Source of the DNA: Welwitschia mirabilis | Lineage: Eukaryota > Gnetophyta > Gnetopsida > Welwitschiales | NCBI GenBank assembly: GCA_051453625.1 | Contig: JBOZIK010000001.1 | Coordinates: 272,957,811 to 273,021,810 of the forward strand | Direction: 5' to 3' | Length of the DNA: 64,000 nt | Shown: positions 47,731 through 59,684 of the stretch, one piece after another | Layout: each line of letters starts with the position of its first letter | How positions within the stretch are numbered: the stretch's first letter is position 1 | The notes under the pieces: model-generated | The model's database searches: none | Told to the model about the DNA's origin: nothing | The model's input: only the letters and a program-made list of their open reading frames with translations | Made by a program: the position numbers and the translations under genes

Positions 47731-48970
47731 CATTGTGATGCCAAATTGTATTTTTTTGATAGAGTATTTTGAGTATTTTTTTAAGGAAATTTAGATAAGT
47801 TTAGATGGAATTCTAATGATTACAAAGACTTAATGGGATGATTATGAAAACATGTAATTGTTGGTATATTTGGAGTAATTTTAGGTAGATTTGATGCTTA
47901 GCATTTTTAGAATAAGACCAATTATGTAAGAGGCTAATTTCTCTTAGCTAAAAAGATAAGGAAGCCTATCATCCCACATGTTGTCAAGACGATATCTAGG
48001 ACAATAGTGATGCTAACATGAACAAGAGCTATGGGGCTAACTATAAGGCTAGAAGCTAATGAATCATCTCGTATTATAGGGTATCATCTTTAGTATCATC
48101 TGGACAACTCCTATTTCATACAAATGAAATGAATTATCTTTGTAATGGGATCATGCAACTCATGTACCTATTAGGGTTTCATCTCTAACTTCTAGGGTTT
48201 TATTTTTAGAACCTTTAATGTAAAAGTATAAATACTCCTTTGACCTTACTCCTATATTCATATTTTTTATTGCAAAGTCTTATGATGGGAGATCAGAGGG
48301 TAAGAGGTCTATCTAATGCTATAGAGAGAAGTCTTCCTTGGTGTTGGGCTATAAGTTCTCTATTGAGTTACTGCTACTTTATAAGTAAATTTTAGTTCAA
48401 GATTAATACAATATTGATTTTTTTCTATTATGTGCATCTCACTTATGATTTATGTTGGTTATGATTTAGTGACAATTTCATAGTTGATCTAGATCATAAA
48501 GACAACCTTTATTCAGGTTGACATTATTAGTTTAAATCTTGCATTTCATTCCATATTGCATTCCCATAATTGCACATTCTATTTGATGTATCTTATAGCT
48601 TATTCTGGTTAGGGTTAAGTGATAGTTTTCATAATTAATTTAAGTTATAAGGGCTTACCTTTGTAACAAAAAGATCCATAGTCAGATAGATTCTATACTT
48701 TTTGCATTTTCATTCATCTTGCATTTTATTTGTACATTAGTTTTATTTCATTTACCCAAAATGAAAAAGAGTAAAAATACTTTATTAAAATAAATCCTCT
48801 ATCTTCTAGCCTAGTTCTTTTAATGGACTACAACATTTGAATTAACCCTCATCTATACTAGTATATGTTTTGTATAAGGATTTGTGATTAATAAGAATTT
48901 CTTAAGGACTTTAAGATTGTATACATTTACATCAAAACACTTTAGTACCATTACTGAAAAAGGTCGGAAG
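47731..48970 (+). repeat. left (5') LTR of the LARD-like element
   Basis: Aligns with 62603-63815. It includes a likely promoter TATA box (48228-48235) and a pair of TAGGGTTT motifs upstream (48171-48178 and 48195-48202). The right end is blurred; similarity to the partner fades at about 48970. Confidence 0.75.
48228..48235 (+). promoter_or_regulatory. TATA box in the 5' LTR
   Basis: TATAAATA, followed by CTCCTTTGACC. The other LTR has TTTAAATA at the same place, so the box is damaged there. Position in the LTR fits a U3 promoter. Confidence 0.55.
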
Positions 48971-51566
48971 AAGCTAGAGGATTATCACTATCCAAATAAT
49001 GCTATACTTCTACTCTAGATTCCATAGGTTTATTTTTCTAAAATTTTCATTTTTTGTAGCACTAATAAGTCCTATCGTCCTCTCTACTATCTAGACAATG
49101 ATACAAATAATGGTTTGTAAGTAGTATTTTCCCCTTTTTTTGTAATAAGATTTTCTATTTTCTGATAGCCTCATAAAGTTAACATCATTCTCTTTGTCAT
49201 ATAGATGACTAAGGAGATGAATGTTAGTGCTAATTTTGTTTTTAATCTTTTCACAAATCATGTTTTTAATTTCTGCAAAATAACTATTAGTCATCCTTCC
49301 TATTGTTCAAATGACTAACAAGATGATGAACTAGGATTCAAACAATTCTACTAAAAACATGAAGTATCAAAGAGAATATAGCTTGATATTTACTTTGTAC
49401 TTATATTTATTATGATATTAATTAATCTTTCTTATTTCATTCTTTTCATCTATTTCTATGACTATTAATAAAAGGATCCCTTAAGAAATTCTTTTTGAAA
49501 GAAGAAGAAAGTTGAAAATTCCTAAGTAAAATAGAAAAAATGACTTCAAGAAATTTTAGTAGAAAGAGGGTAGATAAACTAAATGATGTTGACACTAGGA
49601 ATTGGATCCCTTCCTCTTTTTAACCTTCTTATTTTTCCGTCTTATTTTCAAGATTCATGTAGAAATAACAATAGAGATTTTTAACATTTTGGGTTTTTTA
49701 CCTTATTTAGAGAAACATCTTATTAATCACTTTATTTAATTCCAATAATTTCAATATCCATCTCTGATGAATTATAATGAAGAAGAAGAATAGTCACTTC
49801 ATACGTTAATTAAAGAACTGAAGAAGATGCAAGAAAATACCAACAAAACTTAGAAAATATAATTGGAATGCTTTGATAAACAATGTTTCAAAATCAATAT
49901 TCTCTTATAACATAACATTATCAAAACTATCCTACTGGATCCCACCTTGAGAAGAATGAAGAGAACTTAGAAATAAGTGGCAATGATTCTTGCTTTAAAA
50001 TATAAAATGTAATTTGAAATTAAACTTCAACATCCCACTTATTAGAAGAGGGTCAAAAGAAAAACAATGATGAATCAATTCAATTTTTCAACAATAAGGA
50101 CAATGAAGATGATACTTTAGATGATAATAAGACATTATATTATACCCCTAAAATCTATTTATCACTAGAAGATCAAGATGAAATATAAGAACTAATTCAT
50201 GAAGAATCTAAACATTTTTTAATTTATGATGAAGATTAGCTTATCTTTCTTTATGATCTCTTTGATGAATTTAACAACTTGGCAAATGAGAAAAATACTT
50301 ACCAAAAGAAGAAATATATAGTCAAAGATAATGATGAGGAAAGTAAAGAAACAACTCAACAAAGTAATTTGAAGACAATAATGGAAAAAAAAAAACATAA
50401 TAAAGGACCTATAGGTATTTAGTTAAACTTAATAGGAGATAGAATTATTCATTTAAATATAACAAATCAACCTAAAAAGTCTACCATGTTTCTCCATCCC
50501 TTGCACTTGTGCTTTTATGAAAAACTCTAAATCCTTTCTTCTACTTCTACTTTCACATCCACCTCTTCCATTTAGACCTTGATGTAATTTTCAAAGCCAC
50601 ATGTCTTTTCTTGACTTTCATGAAACTCATAATTTTGAAGGGTCTATTTCTAATATATGTTAATTTCTTCCTTTTGAAACTCTATGTGATATTTAAAGTA
50701 ACATTTTTTCCCTCTTTTATTAAGTTCACTTTATCTTGTAGTACTAATGATTACTCTTTTTAAAAGTATGACTTGGGATATCTTGGAATTTTAAATTGGA
50801 GTAAATGTTATCTTCTTGATAATAATCCATGATTAGAATTAAATTTCAAGAAGTTTATTAATATAATTAAACATTTCTAAAATCCCTAAAAAACATCTTG
50901 GATTCATTCTTTGAGTAATAACTTAAAATAATTATGTAATGATACTCACAATTTATGATGATTCAATAAAAGATTATTTGGTAATGAATTTTAATCAATT
51001 TTTCATCTCTTCTTTAGATTCTAAAACTTGTATTATCATGGTTTTATCCTCTTGCTCTCTTTTTCCTTAATTTATTTTACTCTACAATGATTGTATACTA
51101 TTTATGTTTTATCAATTGGCTTATATTTGGTTTGTTCTTATTTTCTCAAAAAATATTCTAGTGCATATTTTATATAACTAGTTAACCTCTAAATGGTTAG
51201 GTTCTTATATTTTAAGAAAAGTACATTCTAATGGCTTACTTAAAATCTACAATTCAAACACTTGAAACATTTAAAACTTAATGGACAGAAGGTTAAAAAT
51301 CTATGAGATACCTATCCATTAAATCTTTAACATGATAAAATCAATAACTCAATTGAAATCTCCAAATTAAAAATTAAAAAAATTTAAAAGTTAATGAATA
51401 AAGATAAAAAATCTATAAATTACCTAACCTTAAACATGATAAAAACACCTATCTTAAAAGTCTTATACCATTGTTTAAATTCTTTCTTAGCTAATTTCTT
51501 TAGTAGATGTCACGCTATCACTTGAACATCTTTAACTTGAATTGTATTACTTTATAAATTTATTAT
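48971..51566 (+). other. LARD-like element interior, left part; possible decayed acidic ORF
   Basis: 2.6 kb. From about 50070 to 50520 one plus frame is relatively open and rich in Asp/Glu/Asn/Lys (NKDNEDDTLDDNKTLYYTP, later DNDEESKETTQQSNLK and NKGPIGI), with a few stops. It could be a gag relic, but I see no capsid or zinc-knuckle motif. No primer-binding site was recognised after the left LTR. Confidence 0.4.
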
Positions 51567-51709
51567 TTTTGAGTTAATATTTATTAATTTAATATCAAAG
51601 TAATATTTTCTATTTATCAAAACATGTTGTATCTTATGAAAAAAATATTAATCATTGTACATCATAAGCTGAGATAATTTTATCACTAATTGAATCTAAA
51701 CTTAACAGT

Positions 51710-52260
51710 TTTAATTCCCTCTAAGGGGTTAACTAGATTCATAAGTGATTAATCACACCTGACCTTATATCTTAATAAATTGAATATAGAGGGATCAATT
51801 ATATTTCTAAGGGGTTGACCAGAACTAAGTATCTAATATTTCGTAGTTGATCATCAAGGGAGCAACTAGATTTCTAAGAGGTTATCTAGACCTGAGCATT
51901 AAACCTTTAATAACCAATCATCAATGAGTTTACTAGATCCCAAAGGAGTCAATTAGATTTATAGTAAAATGTTTTCTATCCTTTGTCATCAAGAAATCAA
52001 TTGGACATATGTGAAATTAACCAGACATGTGTGGGGTTGATCATACTTAGACCATATAATAGTGCTGCAATTTTCCTAGGAGGTAACTAGATGGACATGC
52101 AGGTGATCAAATCTATGGTTGATTAGATCCTAAGGGGTTGATCGGACATGGAGCTGTGAAAAATAGGAGTCAACTAGAAGAAGATGAGGGCAACTGACAT
52201 TAGTAACAATACTAGATGGAATTAAATAAACATTTTAAGGGGTTGACCAGTTATGAGGAA
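51710..52260. repeat. degenerate internal repeat array in the copia 5' LTR
   Basis: Units of several tens of bases built on (A/G)AGG(A/G)GTCAACTAGAT- and GTTGACCAGA-like motifs, separated by AAGCATCAAACCTTT-like text. The 3' LTR shows the same at about 59840-60380 with more GTCGACTAGA forms. Similar words recur once inside the element at 57860-57925. Confidence 0.65.
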
Positions 52261-52659
52261 AGTATGATTTTTCTACCCATTTAAGCATCTTTCTTTTTTC
52301 TTTGGAAAGTATTTTCATTTGTAGAAATGCTAAAAATCTTTTCATATATTTTTGATAACAGTTAAAATACCTGTACCACTTTGAATCATTTTGAAATTAT
52401 TGTTGAACTCATTAGCACATCCTCTACCTAATAAAAGATGAAATAAGAGCTATTGCTATCATTTTTTACTTGATTAAATCACTTGCATTATAATTTTATG
52501 GATCATACTATCTTATCAAGCAGTGTAGCAGTATCCTTTTTGAGATAGAGTTCTAGTGAAACCTATGCATTATGACATACCATTATTACTACTTTGCATT
52601 CATACTAAAAGTTGAAACTAAGCCTTAGAAAAGTCCAATTGTAAAGTTTATAGGTAAAC

Positions 52660-52735
52660 TTAGAATACCTAAAAAGAGATTAACAAAGATTAGATTTGGC
52701 ATGGATAGAAGACAATCATTAAGAGTGAACTAAGA
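52660..52735. repeat. 76-bp segment duplicated on both sides of an assembly gap (left copy)
   Basis: TTAGAATACCTAAAAAGAGA...GAGTGAACTAAGA here and again at 52836-52911, with a single difference (GATTTGGC versus GATTAGGC). The 3' LTR has only one corresponding segment (about 60755-60830). Confidence 0.92.
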
Positions 52736-52835
52736 NNNNNNNNNNNNNNNNNNNNNNNNNNNNNNNNNNNNNNNNNNNNNNNNNNNNNNNNNNNNNNNNN
52801 NNNNNNNNNNNNNNNNNNNNNNNNNNNNNNNNNNN
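52736..52835. other. assembly gap (100 N)
   Basis: Placeholder-sized gap in the copia 5' LTR, bracketed by the 76-bp duplicate. Confidence 0.99.
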
Positions 52836-53108
52836 TTAGAATACCTAAAAAGAGATTAACAAAGATTAGATTAGGCATGGATAGAAGACAATCATTAAGA
52901 GTGAACTAAGAGGTTTTCCAAACCATTATAAATATTGTATGCATCTCCATTGGTATTTTTATGCTTTTAATTTTTTATTTTTAAATTATTTTTAATTTTT
53001 ATTTTTAAAAATATTTTAGTACTTATTTTGTGTGAAGATAGTTTATGAACATATTCATTTATTTTTAAATCATATTGACCCTCCTCATAGGATTCTCAAT
53101 TCTTTATT

Positions 53109-53120
53109 TGGTATCAGAGC
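53109..53120 (+). promoter_or_regulatory. primer-binding site (tRNA-iMet type) of the copia element
   Basis: TGGTATCAGAGC, followed by TAGG, is the canonical plant LTR-retrotransposon site complementary to the 3' end of initiator tRNA-Met. It lies a base or two after the 5' LTR and 53 bp before the gag start. Confidence 0.93.
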
Positions 53121-53172
53121 TAGGTAGAATCATTGTTAGATCCTAATAAGTCTAGACTCTTAAACCCTAAAA

Positions 53173-54780
53173 ATGAGCAACCCTTTAGATGGATTTTCTA
53201 TTGGTCATCCACCCATGTTTGATGGGGTAAAATATGCCTACTAAAAATCCTATGTGAGAATATTTCTCAAATCCTTAGATGCATATATAGAGGAGGTAAT
53301 TTACAATTGTTACATTGTATCCATACTATCTAAAATTGATGCCCATGAAAACACCATTATGGCAACAAAAACTCAAGATGAATGGATCTCGACTAATAGA
53401 TCGAAATATACCATAAACAACCATGCTCTTAATGTAATTTTTTATGCAATTTGTGAAGATGAGTTTAAATGAATCGTTAACTATGAGCATGTAAAAGAAG
53501 CTAAGACATTCTTAAAGTATCACATGAAGGGACATCCAATGCTAAGTAGGCTAAACTCTAAATGCTTATTTTTAAGTTTGAAAACATTCATATGGATTAG
53601 GAGGAAACACTATAATAATTCTTTGCCAGACTAGCATACATTGTAAATTCTATAGCAAGTTTAGATGAAAGACTGAAAGAAGCAAATGTGGTTTAAAAAG
53701 TATTGAGATATCTTCCAAAATGATTTTAGCCAAAGATTATAGCCATTAAATAAAGTAAGAATATCAAATAAATGGTACTTAAGAAATTTCAAGGTAATTT
53801 ATAAACTTATGAATTGAAATTTTCTAAAGATAGAAAGAAAGATCTTGCTTTGAAATGTGTATAGGAAGAATATATATTAGAAAAATCAGACAAAGACTTT
53901 ATTAATAACAAAGTTGTCCTATTAGCAAGGAGATTTAAGAAATTTTTACATAGAAGAAAGAAAGAAGGCAAGCCAAGCAGAGGACAAAAAGAGGTTATTC
54001 CAAGTTTAAAAAATCAATATAAAGAAAAGAAAATTTAATGTTATGCTTGCAAAGGCTATGGAAACGTTGCAATTGAATGTTAAAATAACAAAAGAGATTA
54101 CAGGAAGTTAAAAACATCATCCTTCATCTCTACATGACATAATGTAGATGAAAATAATGATAGTAGCTTTAGCGAAGAGTCAGGTGGAGATTGAAGGCTT
54201 TTATTACTGGCTATAATACCTTCCTTAAAGAACTTACCTTGCTTATCTAAACCTAATAATTTGAATCTCATTAAAGAAGATCAAAATAAAATTGAAGACC
54301 AAGGAAATTTACATTGAGTTTGAAAATTAGAAAAACACATCAATGATCTAAATGAAATAGTAAAGGCTCTAACCAAGGAAAAAGAGGAATTAAAAATAAA
54401 GTATAAGATGGTAAAATATAAAAATTCTAAACTTTCTTTAGAGGTAAATAAATTGTCACATTTTGTTAGCAAACTTTTAAGCACTTCAACTAAATTTAAA
54501 TAAATTCTTAGAATATGAAAATCAGCTCATAATAAGACAATATCAAATTCATCCCCCAAAGGCCATAAAATTAGCAAAATCAAGTATCATGGCAAAATAG
54601 TTTTATTTATAAATTCACATGTCATTTTTGTGGTAAGTTTAATCATTCTAAATTATTTTGTAATGATAGAAAATTAATGTTTTTTTTAAATCTAGTTAGT
54701 ACCCTTCCTTTGAAATTTATTCCTAGAGGAGGTATACCACATTATTCTAAAAGAACTAAGTGGGTAAGAGCTAATAATTT
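53173..54780 (+). pseudogene. copia gag (nucleocapsid) with two zinc knuckles
   Basis: ATG at 53173 starts MSNPLDGFSIGHPPMFDG. The frame stays the same through 53254-53472 and beyond, with stops at 53242 (TAA) and 53470 (TGA), both where Trp is usual. MATKTQDEWISTNRSKYTIN and FYAICEDEFK are typical copia gag text. After frame changes come a first knuckle at 54039-54080 (CYACKGYGNVAIEC, His replaced by Asn), a Glu/Lys-rich probable coiled coil (about 54280-54500) and a second, intact CX2CX4HX4C knuckle at 54620-54661 (CHFCGKFNHSKLFC). The second knuckle directly precedes protease in a Sirevirus-like arrangement. Confidence 0.85.
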
Positions 54781-54826
54781 GAAAAGTATTTTGATTCAAA
54801 CATCTTTCAAGGTATCAAATCAAACT

Positions 54827-55197
54827 AGTTAATACTTGGACAGTGGCTACTCTCACTACATGATGAAAGACAAATCAAGATTCAAATAGCTAAATGACTT
54901 TGATGGTAAATATGTTACTTTTAGTGATAATGAAAGAGCTAAGATTAAAGGAATTGAAAGCATTAGTAGAGGTAAATTACCTAAAATAAATGATATTTTA
55001 TATATTAATGTTTTTAAGCATAATTTACTTAGCATTAGTCAAATTTATGATAAAAGATATAAAGTTGTTTTCAATAGTATGAAATACAAAGTAATACATG
55101 GTAAAATGAATGATATTGTACTTAAGGTGAATAGAATAGATAATTTCTATAGTAATGATCAATCATTTTCTTCTTGTTATTTTTCTCATGCAAACTA
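54827..55197 (+). pseudogene. copia aspartic protease
   Basis: YLDSGYSHYMMKDKSRF starts at 54833, with the active-site D-S-G at 54839-54847. It is followed by GKYVTFSDNERAKIKGI and VFKHNLLSISQIYDKRYKVV. This is the classic retropepsin plus linker of copia polyproteins. A stop occurs after the SRFK stretch; otherwise the frame stays open for about 100 codons, unusually good for this window. Protease would cut the gag-pol polyprotein. Confidence 0.88.
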
Positions 55198-55289
55198 AGA
55201 ATAGCTTTGACATTAAGATTTAGATCATGTTAATTATATCATTTAAAAATAATTATTAAAAAGGAGATGACAAAAGGAATTCTAAAAAT

Positions 55290-56020
55290 TGATATTAAAA
55301 AAATAATATTTGTGATGCATGCAAAGAAGAAAAACAAGTAAGAGCCTCATAGAAAAGAAAAAATGAAGTTTTCACAATAATTAATTTAGAGCTTATTCAT
55401 ATGGATTTGGTAGGTTTAGCTCAAATAAAATGTTTAGGAGAGAAACACTACTTTTTAACTATGGTTGATGATTACCTAAGATTTACTTGGATTTTCCTTT
55501 GTTGGAAATAAAGATAAAATATATAAAAGTTGGATTAAAATATGCAACTAAATTTAAAATGAGAAAGGTTATATCATTAAGAAAATTAGAAGTAATCATA
55601 GAGAAGAGTCTGAAGATCGTTTGTTTAAAAAACATTGTGTTGACAATGGTATTGAACATCAATTTTCAGCCCATAAAAGGCCTTAACAAAATGGAATTAC
55701 TAAGAGGAAAAATCAAGTCCTTTCAGAAATGGTAAGAATGATATTAAATGACAAGGTGATTCTAAAAACATTTTGGGATAAAGCTATAAGCACTGCTTAT
55801 TACATAATAATTAGAGTTTACCTTAGACTGGGAATGGATAAAGCTTCTTATGAGCTTTAAAAAAGGAAGATAATCAAACTTTTCATACTTTAAAGTCTTT
55901 AGAAGTAAGTGCTTTATGTTAAAGGATAGAAAACACTTAAGTAAATTTAAATTAAAGGCTGATGAAGCAATCTTTTTGGGGTACTTTACTACAAATAGAG
56001 ATTATTATTTTTCAATAAAA
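55290..56020 (+). pseudogene. copia integrase
   Basis: A zinc-binding C-D-A-C (about 55309-55320) with KEEKQVRAS is followed by LELIHMDLVG (first catalytic Asp) and LTMVDDYLRFTWIF. After indels come DNGIEHQFSAHKRP (second Asp) and QNGITKRKNQVLSEM (Glu position changed). The tail reads FWDKAISTAYYIIIRVYLR and CFMLKDRKHLSKFKLKADEA. A piece with altered frame at 55487-55735 holds 82 open codons but in the wrong frame for part of it. Integrase lies upstream of reverse transcriptase, which defines Ty1/copia. Confidence 0.87.
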
Positions 56021-56142
56021 GAATCCTAATAATAGAATATTCAATAAATGTACAAATAGATAATGTTATTACAATACCTCTTCCTTTGAAAAATGAAGAA
56101 ATCTTATCTTCAAGCACTCCTATGATAAAAGAAAGCTCAATT

Positions 56143-56163
56143 AAAAAAAAAAAAAAAAAAAAA
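56143..56163 (+). repeat. 21-base poly(A) run inside copia pol
   Basis: An uninterrupted A run between the integrase tail and reverse transcriptase. Probably slippage in an A-rich Lys-coding stretch rather than a retroposed tail, as the copia frame continues on both sides. Confidence 0.8.
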
Positions 56164-56329
56164 GAAGAAGTGCCAACTAAAGAAGTCTTTATCAAAAAGT
56201 TTAAAGAGGTAAAACATCATCCTTTAGAGTCTACCATTATAGACATTAGCTCAAATATTTGAACAAGAAGCTCTATGAAGAATTTTTGTGCTCACAGTTG
56301 TTATTTTTATAAATTAAACCTAAGAAATT

Positions 56330-57340
56330 TGAAAAGGCAAAATACCATGAAGAGTGGATAATGGCCATGCAAGATGAGTTGCAACAATTTAAAAGGAATG
56401 ATGTATAGAAGCTTGTTAAAAGACTAAAGAATAAAAATGTTATTAGGATAATGTAAATTTTTTAAAACAAGTGTGATGAGTAAAACAATGTCATCAGAAA
56501 TAAAGTAAGATTAGTGGCATAAGGCTATAACCAAATTAAAGGTATTATTAATGTGGGTGACACTTCTACTTCTATATCAAGGCTAGATAGCACTAGAATG
56601 TTTTTATCTTATGTATCCTTTAAGAATATTAAAGTTTATCAAATTGATGTAAAACATGCCTTTTTAAATAAAGACCTTAACAAAGTAGTATATGTGGAAC
56701 AACCTTAGGGGTCTATAGATCCTTACAAACCTGATTATGTGTATAGACTTAAAAAGACATTATATGATTTAAATCAAGTTCCATGAGCGTGGTATGAAAA
56801 ATTAGCCACATTTCTAAATGAAAATGGTTATATCTATGAAATAGTAGATAAAACCTTATTTGTTAAGAACTTAAAATAGGATTTTATTATTATTCAAATT
56901 TATGTTAATGACATAATTTTTGATGCCTTAAATGAAGTTTTATCAAAATAATTTATCAATATCATGAAAACACGCTTTGAGATGAGTATTATTTGTAAAG
57001 TTAGATTGTTTCTTAGCTTATAAATCAAACAATCAAAAAATGTAATTTTTATATCTCAGTCCAAATATGCAAAGAATATGATTAAACAATTTTACTAGAG
57101 AATGCTAAAACAACTGACACACCTATGTTTACTTCTTGTAAAATTCATCTACATGAACATGGAAAATAGGTAGACTAAAAAATTTATAAAAGTATGATAG
57201 GAAGATTTTTGTATCTAGCTACAAGCTGCTTGTAATATAATGTTTAGAATTACCATATATGTAATATACGAAACCTAGTCAAAAGAGTCACAACTCTACA
57301 CTCTTAAAAGAATAATAAGATATATAAAAGGCATAAGTAA
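56330..57340 (+). pseudogene. copia reverse transcriptase
   Basis: Reads AKYHEEWIMAMQDELQQFKR at the start, then RMFLSYVSFKNIKVYQIDVK and HAFLNKDLNKVVYVEQP, DYVYRLKKTLYDLNQVP, and a catalytic box YVNDIIF at 56901-56912, where the first Asp is changed to Asn. Later SQSKYAKNMIKQF and YTLKRIIRYIKGISNFELWY lead to RNase H. The domain order and words are those of Ty1/copia pol. At least ten stops, several at Trp- or Gln-like positions, and a few frameshifts. Confidence 0.9.
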
Positions 57341-57800
57341 CTTTGAATTATGGTATCCAATAGAAACATTTTTTTAATCTTGCACGATTTAGTTGTGGAG
57401 ATTGGATTGAGTGTAAAGGTGATAGAAAGAGCATAAATGGTGATTATGTTTTATTAGGATATACTTAGTGGTATGGGTTAGTAAAAAATAAAACTCAATC
57501 AACTTTTTAATAGTATAAGCTGAGTATATAGTAGCAGGGAGTTTTTGTACCTATCTTCTTTGGATGAAGGAAATTTTAGAATATTTTGATGTAGTTTTTG
57601 AATAGGTTCCTATTTTTTACCATAACATTAGTGAGTTAATATTTCTTAAAACTTTATTCAACATTTCAAAACTAAACATATTGAATTCAGACACCATTTC
57701 CTTAGAGACCAAGTTAAAAAAGGCAATATTTCAATGAATTTTATTAGTATAGTTTGTTAACTTGCTGGTATTTTCATTATATTCTTGAACTTTAATAACT
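57341..57800 (+). pseudogene. copia RNase H
   Basis: Decayed text with AEYIVAGSFCTYLLWMKEIL and EYFDVVFEVPIFYHNIS-like words fits the second half of copia RNase H. The first half shows only DWIECKGDRKSINGDYV-like pieces around 57400. It is not closely similar to the 8692-9032 remnant, so two different copia families are present in the window. Confidence 0.72.
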
Positions 57801-58098
57801 TTATATGTCTTCAAAATGAATTTGTGATTATCTCTTTATCCTCTGATTGATTGTAGGATAGTCAACTAGATACTAAATTTGGTCAACCCGATCTTAAACT
57901 AGTCGACCAGACCTATAGGGTTATAGTGTGATAGAAAAGGAAGTAAACCTAATTTATTTCTCAAATCTGACTTAATCAACCTTTTTTATAAAATCTTATA
58001 TATCCCAAATCCTTTTCATTCTCTTTTAGCCACCTTTCTCTTTTAGATGTTTTTTCTTTTAGGTTTTCTTATCTCTAAGATATTTTTACATGCTTGTA

Positions 58099-58680
58099 AT
58101 GGCTAAGGATTCCTCCAAAGGAAGATAAAAGAATTCAACAAGAAAAGATCTAGGGTATTTCTACTCTAGAATATCTGAAGAACCTATAAACAAGTTTGCT
58201 AATAAGTTTAAAATGAAACCTATGTGCCAAGAATAACCTAATGCTTTAGAAAAACTAAGAAAACTCCATGATGTGGTGTAATTCTTATAAGATCCTGATC
58301 TTATCTATTTTCTTGATGTCTTAGGATCTACCTATTCATTTATCACTAGGATGTCCTACTGCAATGCCTCTTTTGATTTGAATAATAATACCCTAGAAAC
58401 CCTTGCTCTGGAAAAGAATATAAGATTTACTACAAACCTTATTACTGCTATTGCAAATCTCCCTAAAGGAAATTATGATGAGTTGTGGCCTCTTCATGAT
58501 TCCATGGAAGACAATGCAGAGGTACTAAGAGAACTTTGTGGTAAGTTCCATAGGTACAAAACCATCCTCTACACTTCTCTCCTTATCCTAACATACCATT
58601 TCTTGCATTTAATTTTTACTTATAATTTTTTAACTTTGGTAGATCATCATGATCAGACCTCTAACTACAAGGCCTATTGA
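58099..58680 (+). pseudogene. extra ORF between copia pol and 3' LTR (plant-transposon-protein-like)
   Basis: From ATG 58099 a single frame runs 194 codons with only four in-frame stops, all TAA (58126, 58231, 58279, 58288), and no frameshift. The last 109 codons (58351-58680) are fully open. Words include YFYSRISEEPINKFANKFKM, DPDLIYFLDVLGSTYSF, NASFDLNNNTLETLALEKNI, TNLITAIANLPKGNYDELWP and VLRELCGKFHRYK. The pattern resembles the 'putative plant transposon protein' domain found in proteins linked to LTR elements; that is recognition by pattern only. Position matches the env-like or extra ORF of Sireviruses. No signal peptide; a hydrophobic stretch near the C-terminus (SLLILTYHFLHLIF) may be a membrane segment or chance. 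Confidence 0.65.
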
Positions 58681-59684
58681 TGTATTTGATAGGAAGTAGG
58701 CATTCTATTAATGCTTCTACCATAATGTTTAAAATATATTCTCCTAGATGGAGTATCAAAAAACTAACTCTTCTCTATTTAGTATTGGTTGCTAACATCT
58801 GTCATCATTATCGAGTTTAGTTGCACTTAAAGATAGAAACGCTTAATTCCATGTTAGCCATTGGGCATGTGATATTGTCTTACATGCATATATTTGTATA
58901 TTCTAAAAGATCCTTAAAATCTCTTTCTTCTAAGTAAGCCCTATAGAAAGAGAAACTTTCATCCTTAAGAAGTATAAGCTCTCATACCAGGTACATGAAA
59001 GAAGCTCTGATCATAATAGGATATGAGATTGCTAATAGTTTTGAGAAAGTTAGAAGCTCTATACAAAAGGTAGCCAAATAATAGAAGAAATAAAAAGATT
59101 AATATTTTAAAAAATAATCAAAGGAGAAAGCCAATTTATTTGATTGATCTTCTCCTTTTTATTGTTCTTTTCATGTTGTTGTGCTTATTTCTCTTCTCTT
59201 CTTTATCATTGATGTTAAAAAATGGAGAAATATTTAGTTGTATTTTTATCTTTTTCTCAATTGGTATTAAAAATTTTTAGTATTTTGAGTAGTAATTTTC
59301 ATTTCTTCTCATATGTAATTGCTCTTAATGAGCATCTTTCTATTTTTACTACTCAATATTTAAGTAATAGAAATGCATTTTAGGTCACTTTTTTCTTACA
59401 GCTTGATGCACATTTAATCAGTAATGAATAATATTTTTTGTTGTATCTTAATATCTATTAAATATCTCTTAATTAAAAATTTTAATCACATATATCATGG
59501 ATTTCACATGCCTCATAAACTATACTGCAAATTATTCTAATTATTGCACAAGTTGGAATCCCTCTATAAATGTTTCATTTGATATAAATATTGAATATTA
59601 GTTTGCAAATTTAATGTACATTATCTGAGATGGAGTTCTTCCAAAATTAATATTTTTAACTATGTATAGTTTGCCATAAATGTT
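58681..59684 (+). other. copia 3' untranslated region
   Basis: About 1 kb without recognised coding sequence, ending in the polypurine tract. Possible continuation of the upstream ORF in broken frames at 58750-59080 (for example RYMKEALIIIGYEI), not assignable. Confidence 0.45.

Larger units (their letters stand above)
51567..53107 (+). repeat. 5' LTR of the copia element (contains a gap)
   Basis: Starts near TTTTGAGTTAATATTTATTA (3' LTR: TGTTGAGTTAATATTTATTA). The middle part (about 51710-52260) consists of repeated motifs such as AAGGGGTTGACCAGA, GGGAGCAACTAGAT and TAGTTGATCATCAAGG. It is longer than the 3' LTR largely because of the 100-N gap and a 76-bp duplicate at its edges. Confidence 0.85.

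Noticed and set aside
52690-52878. Minus-strand frame across the gap at 52736-52835
   Set aside because: Made of N and the duplicated LTR segment.
54281-54484. 67-codon minus frame
   Set aside because: Antisense of the Lys/Glu-rich gag coiled-coil stretch.
55487-55735. 82-codon frame as an independent gene
   Set aside because: It lies inside the copia integrase, and most of it is in the wrong frame relative to integrase motifs.
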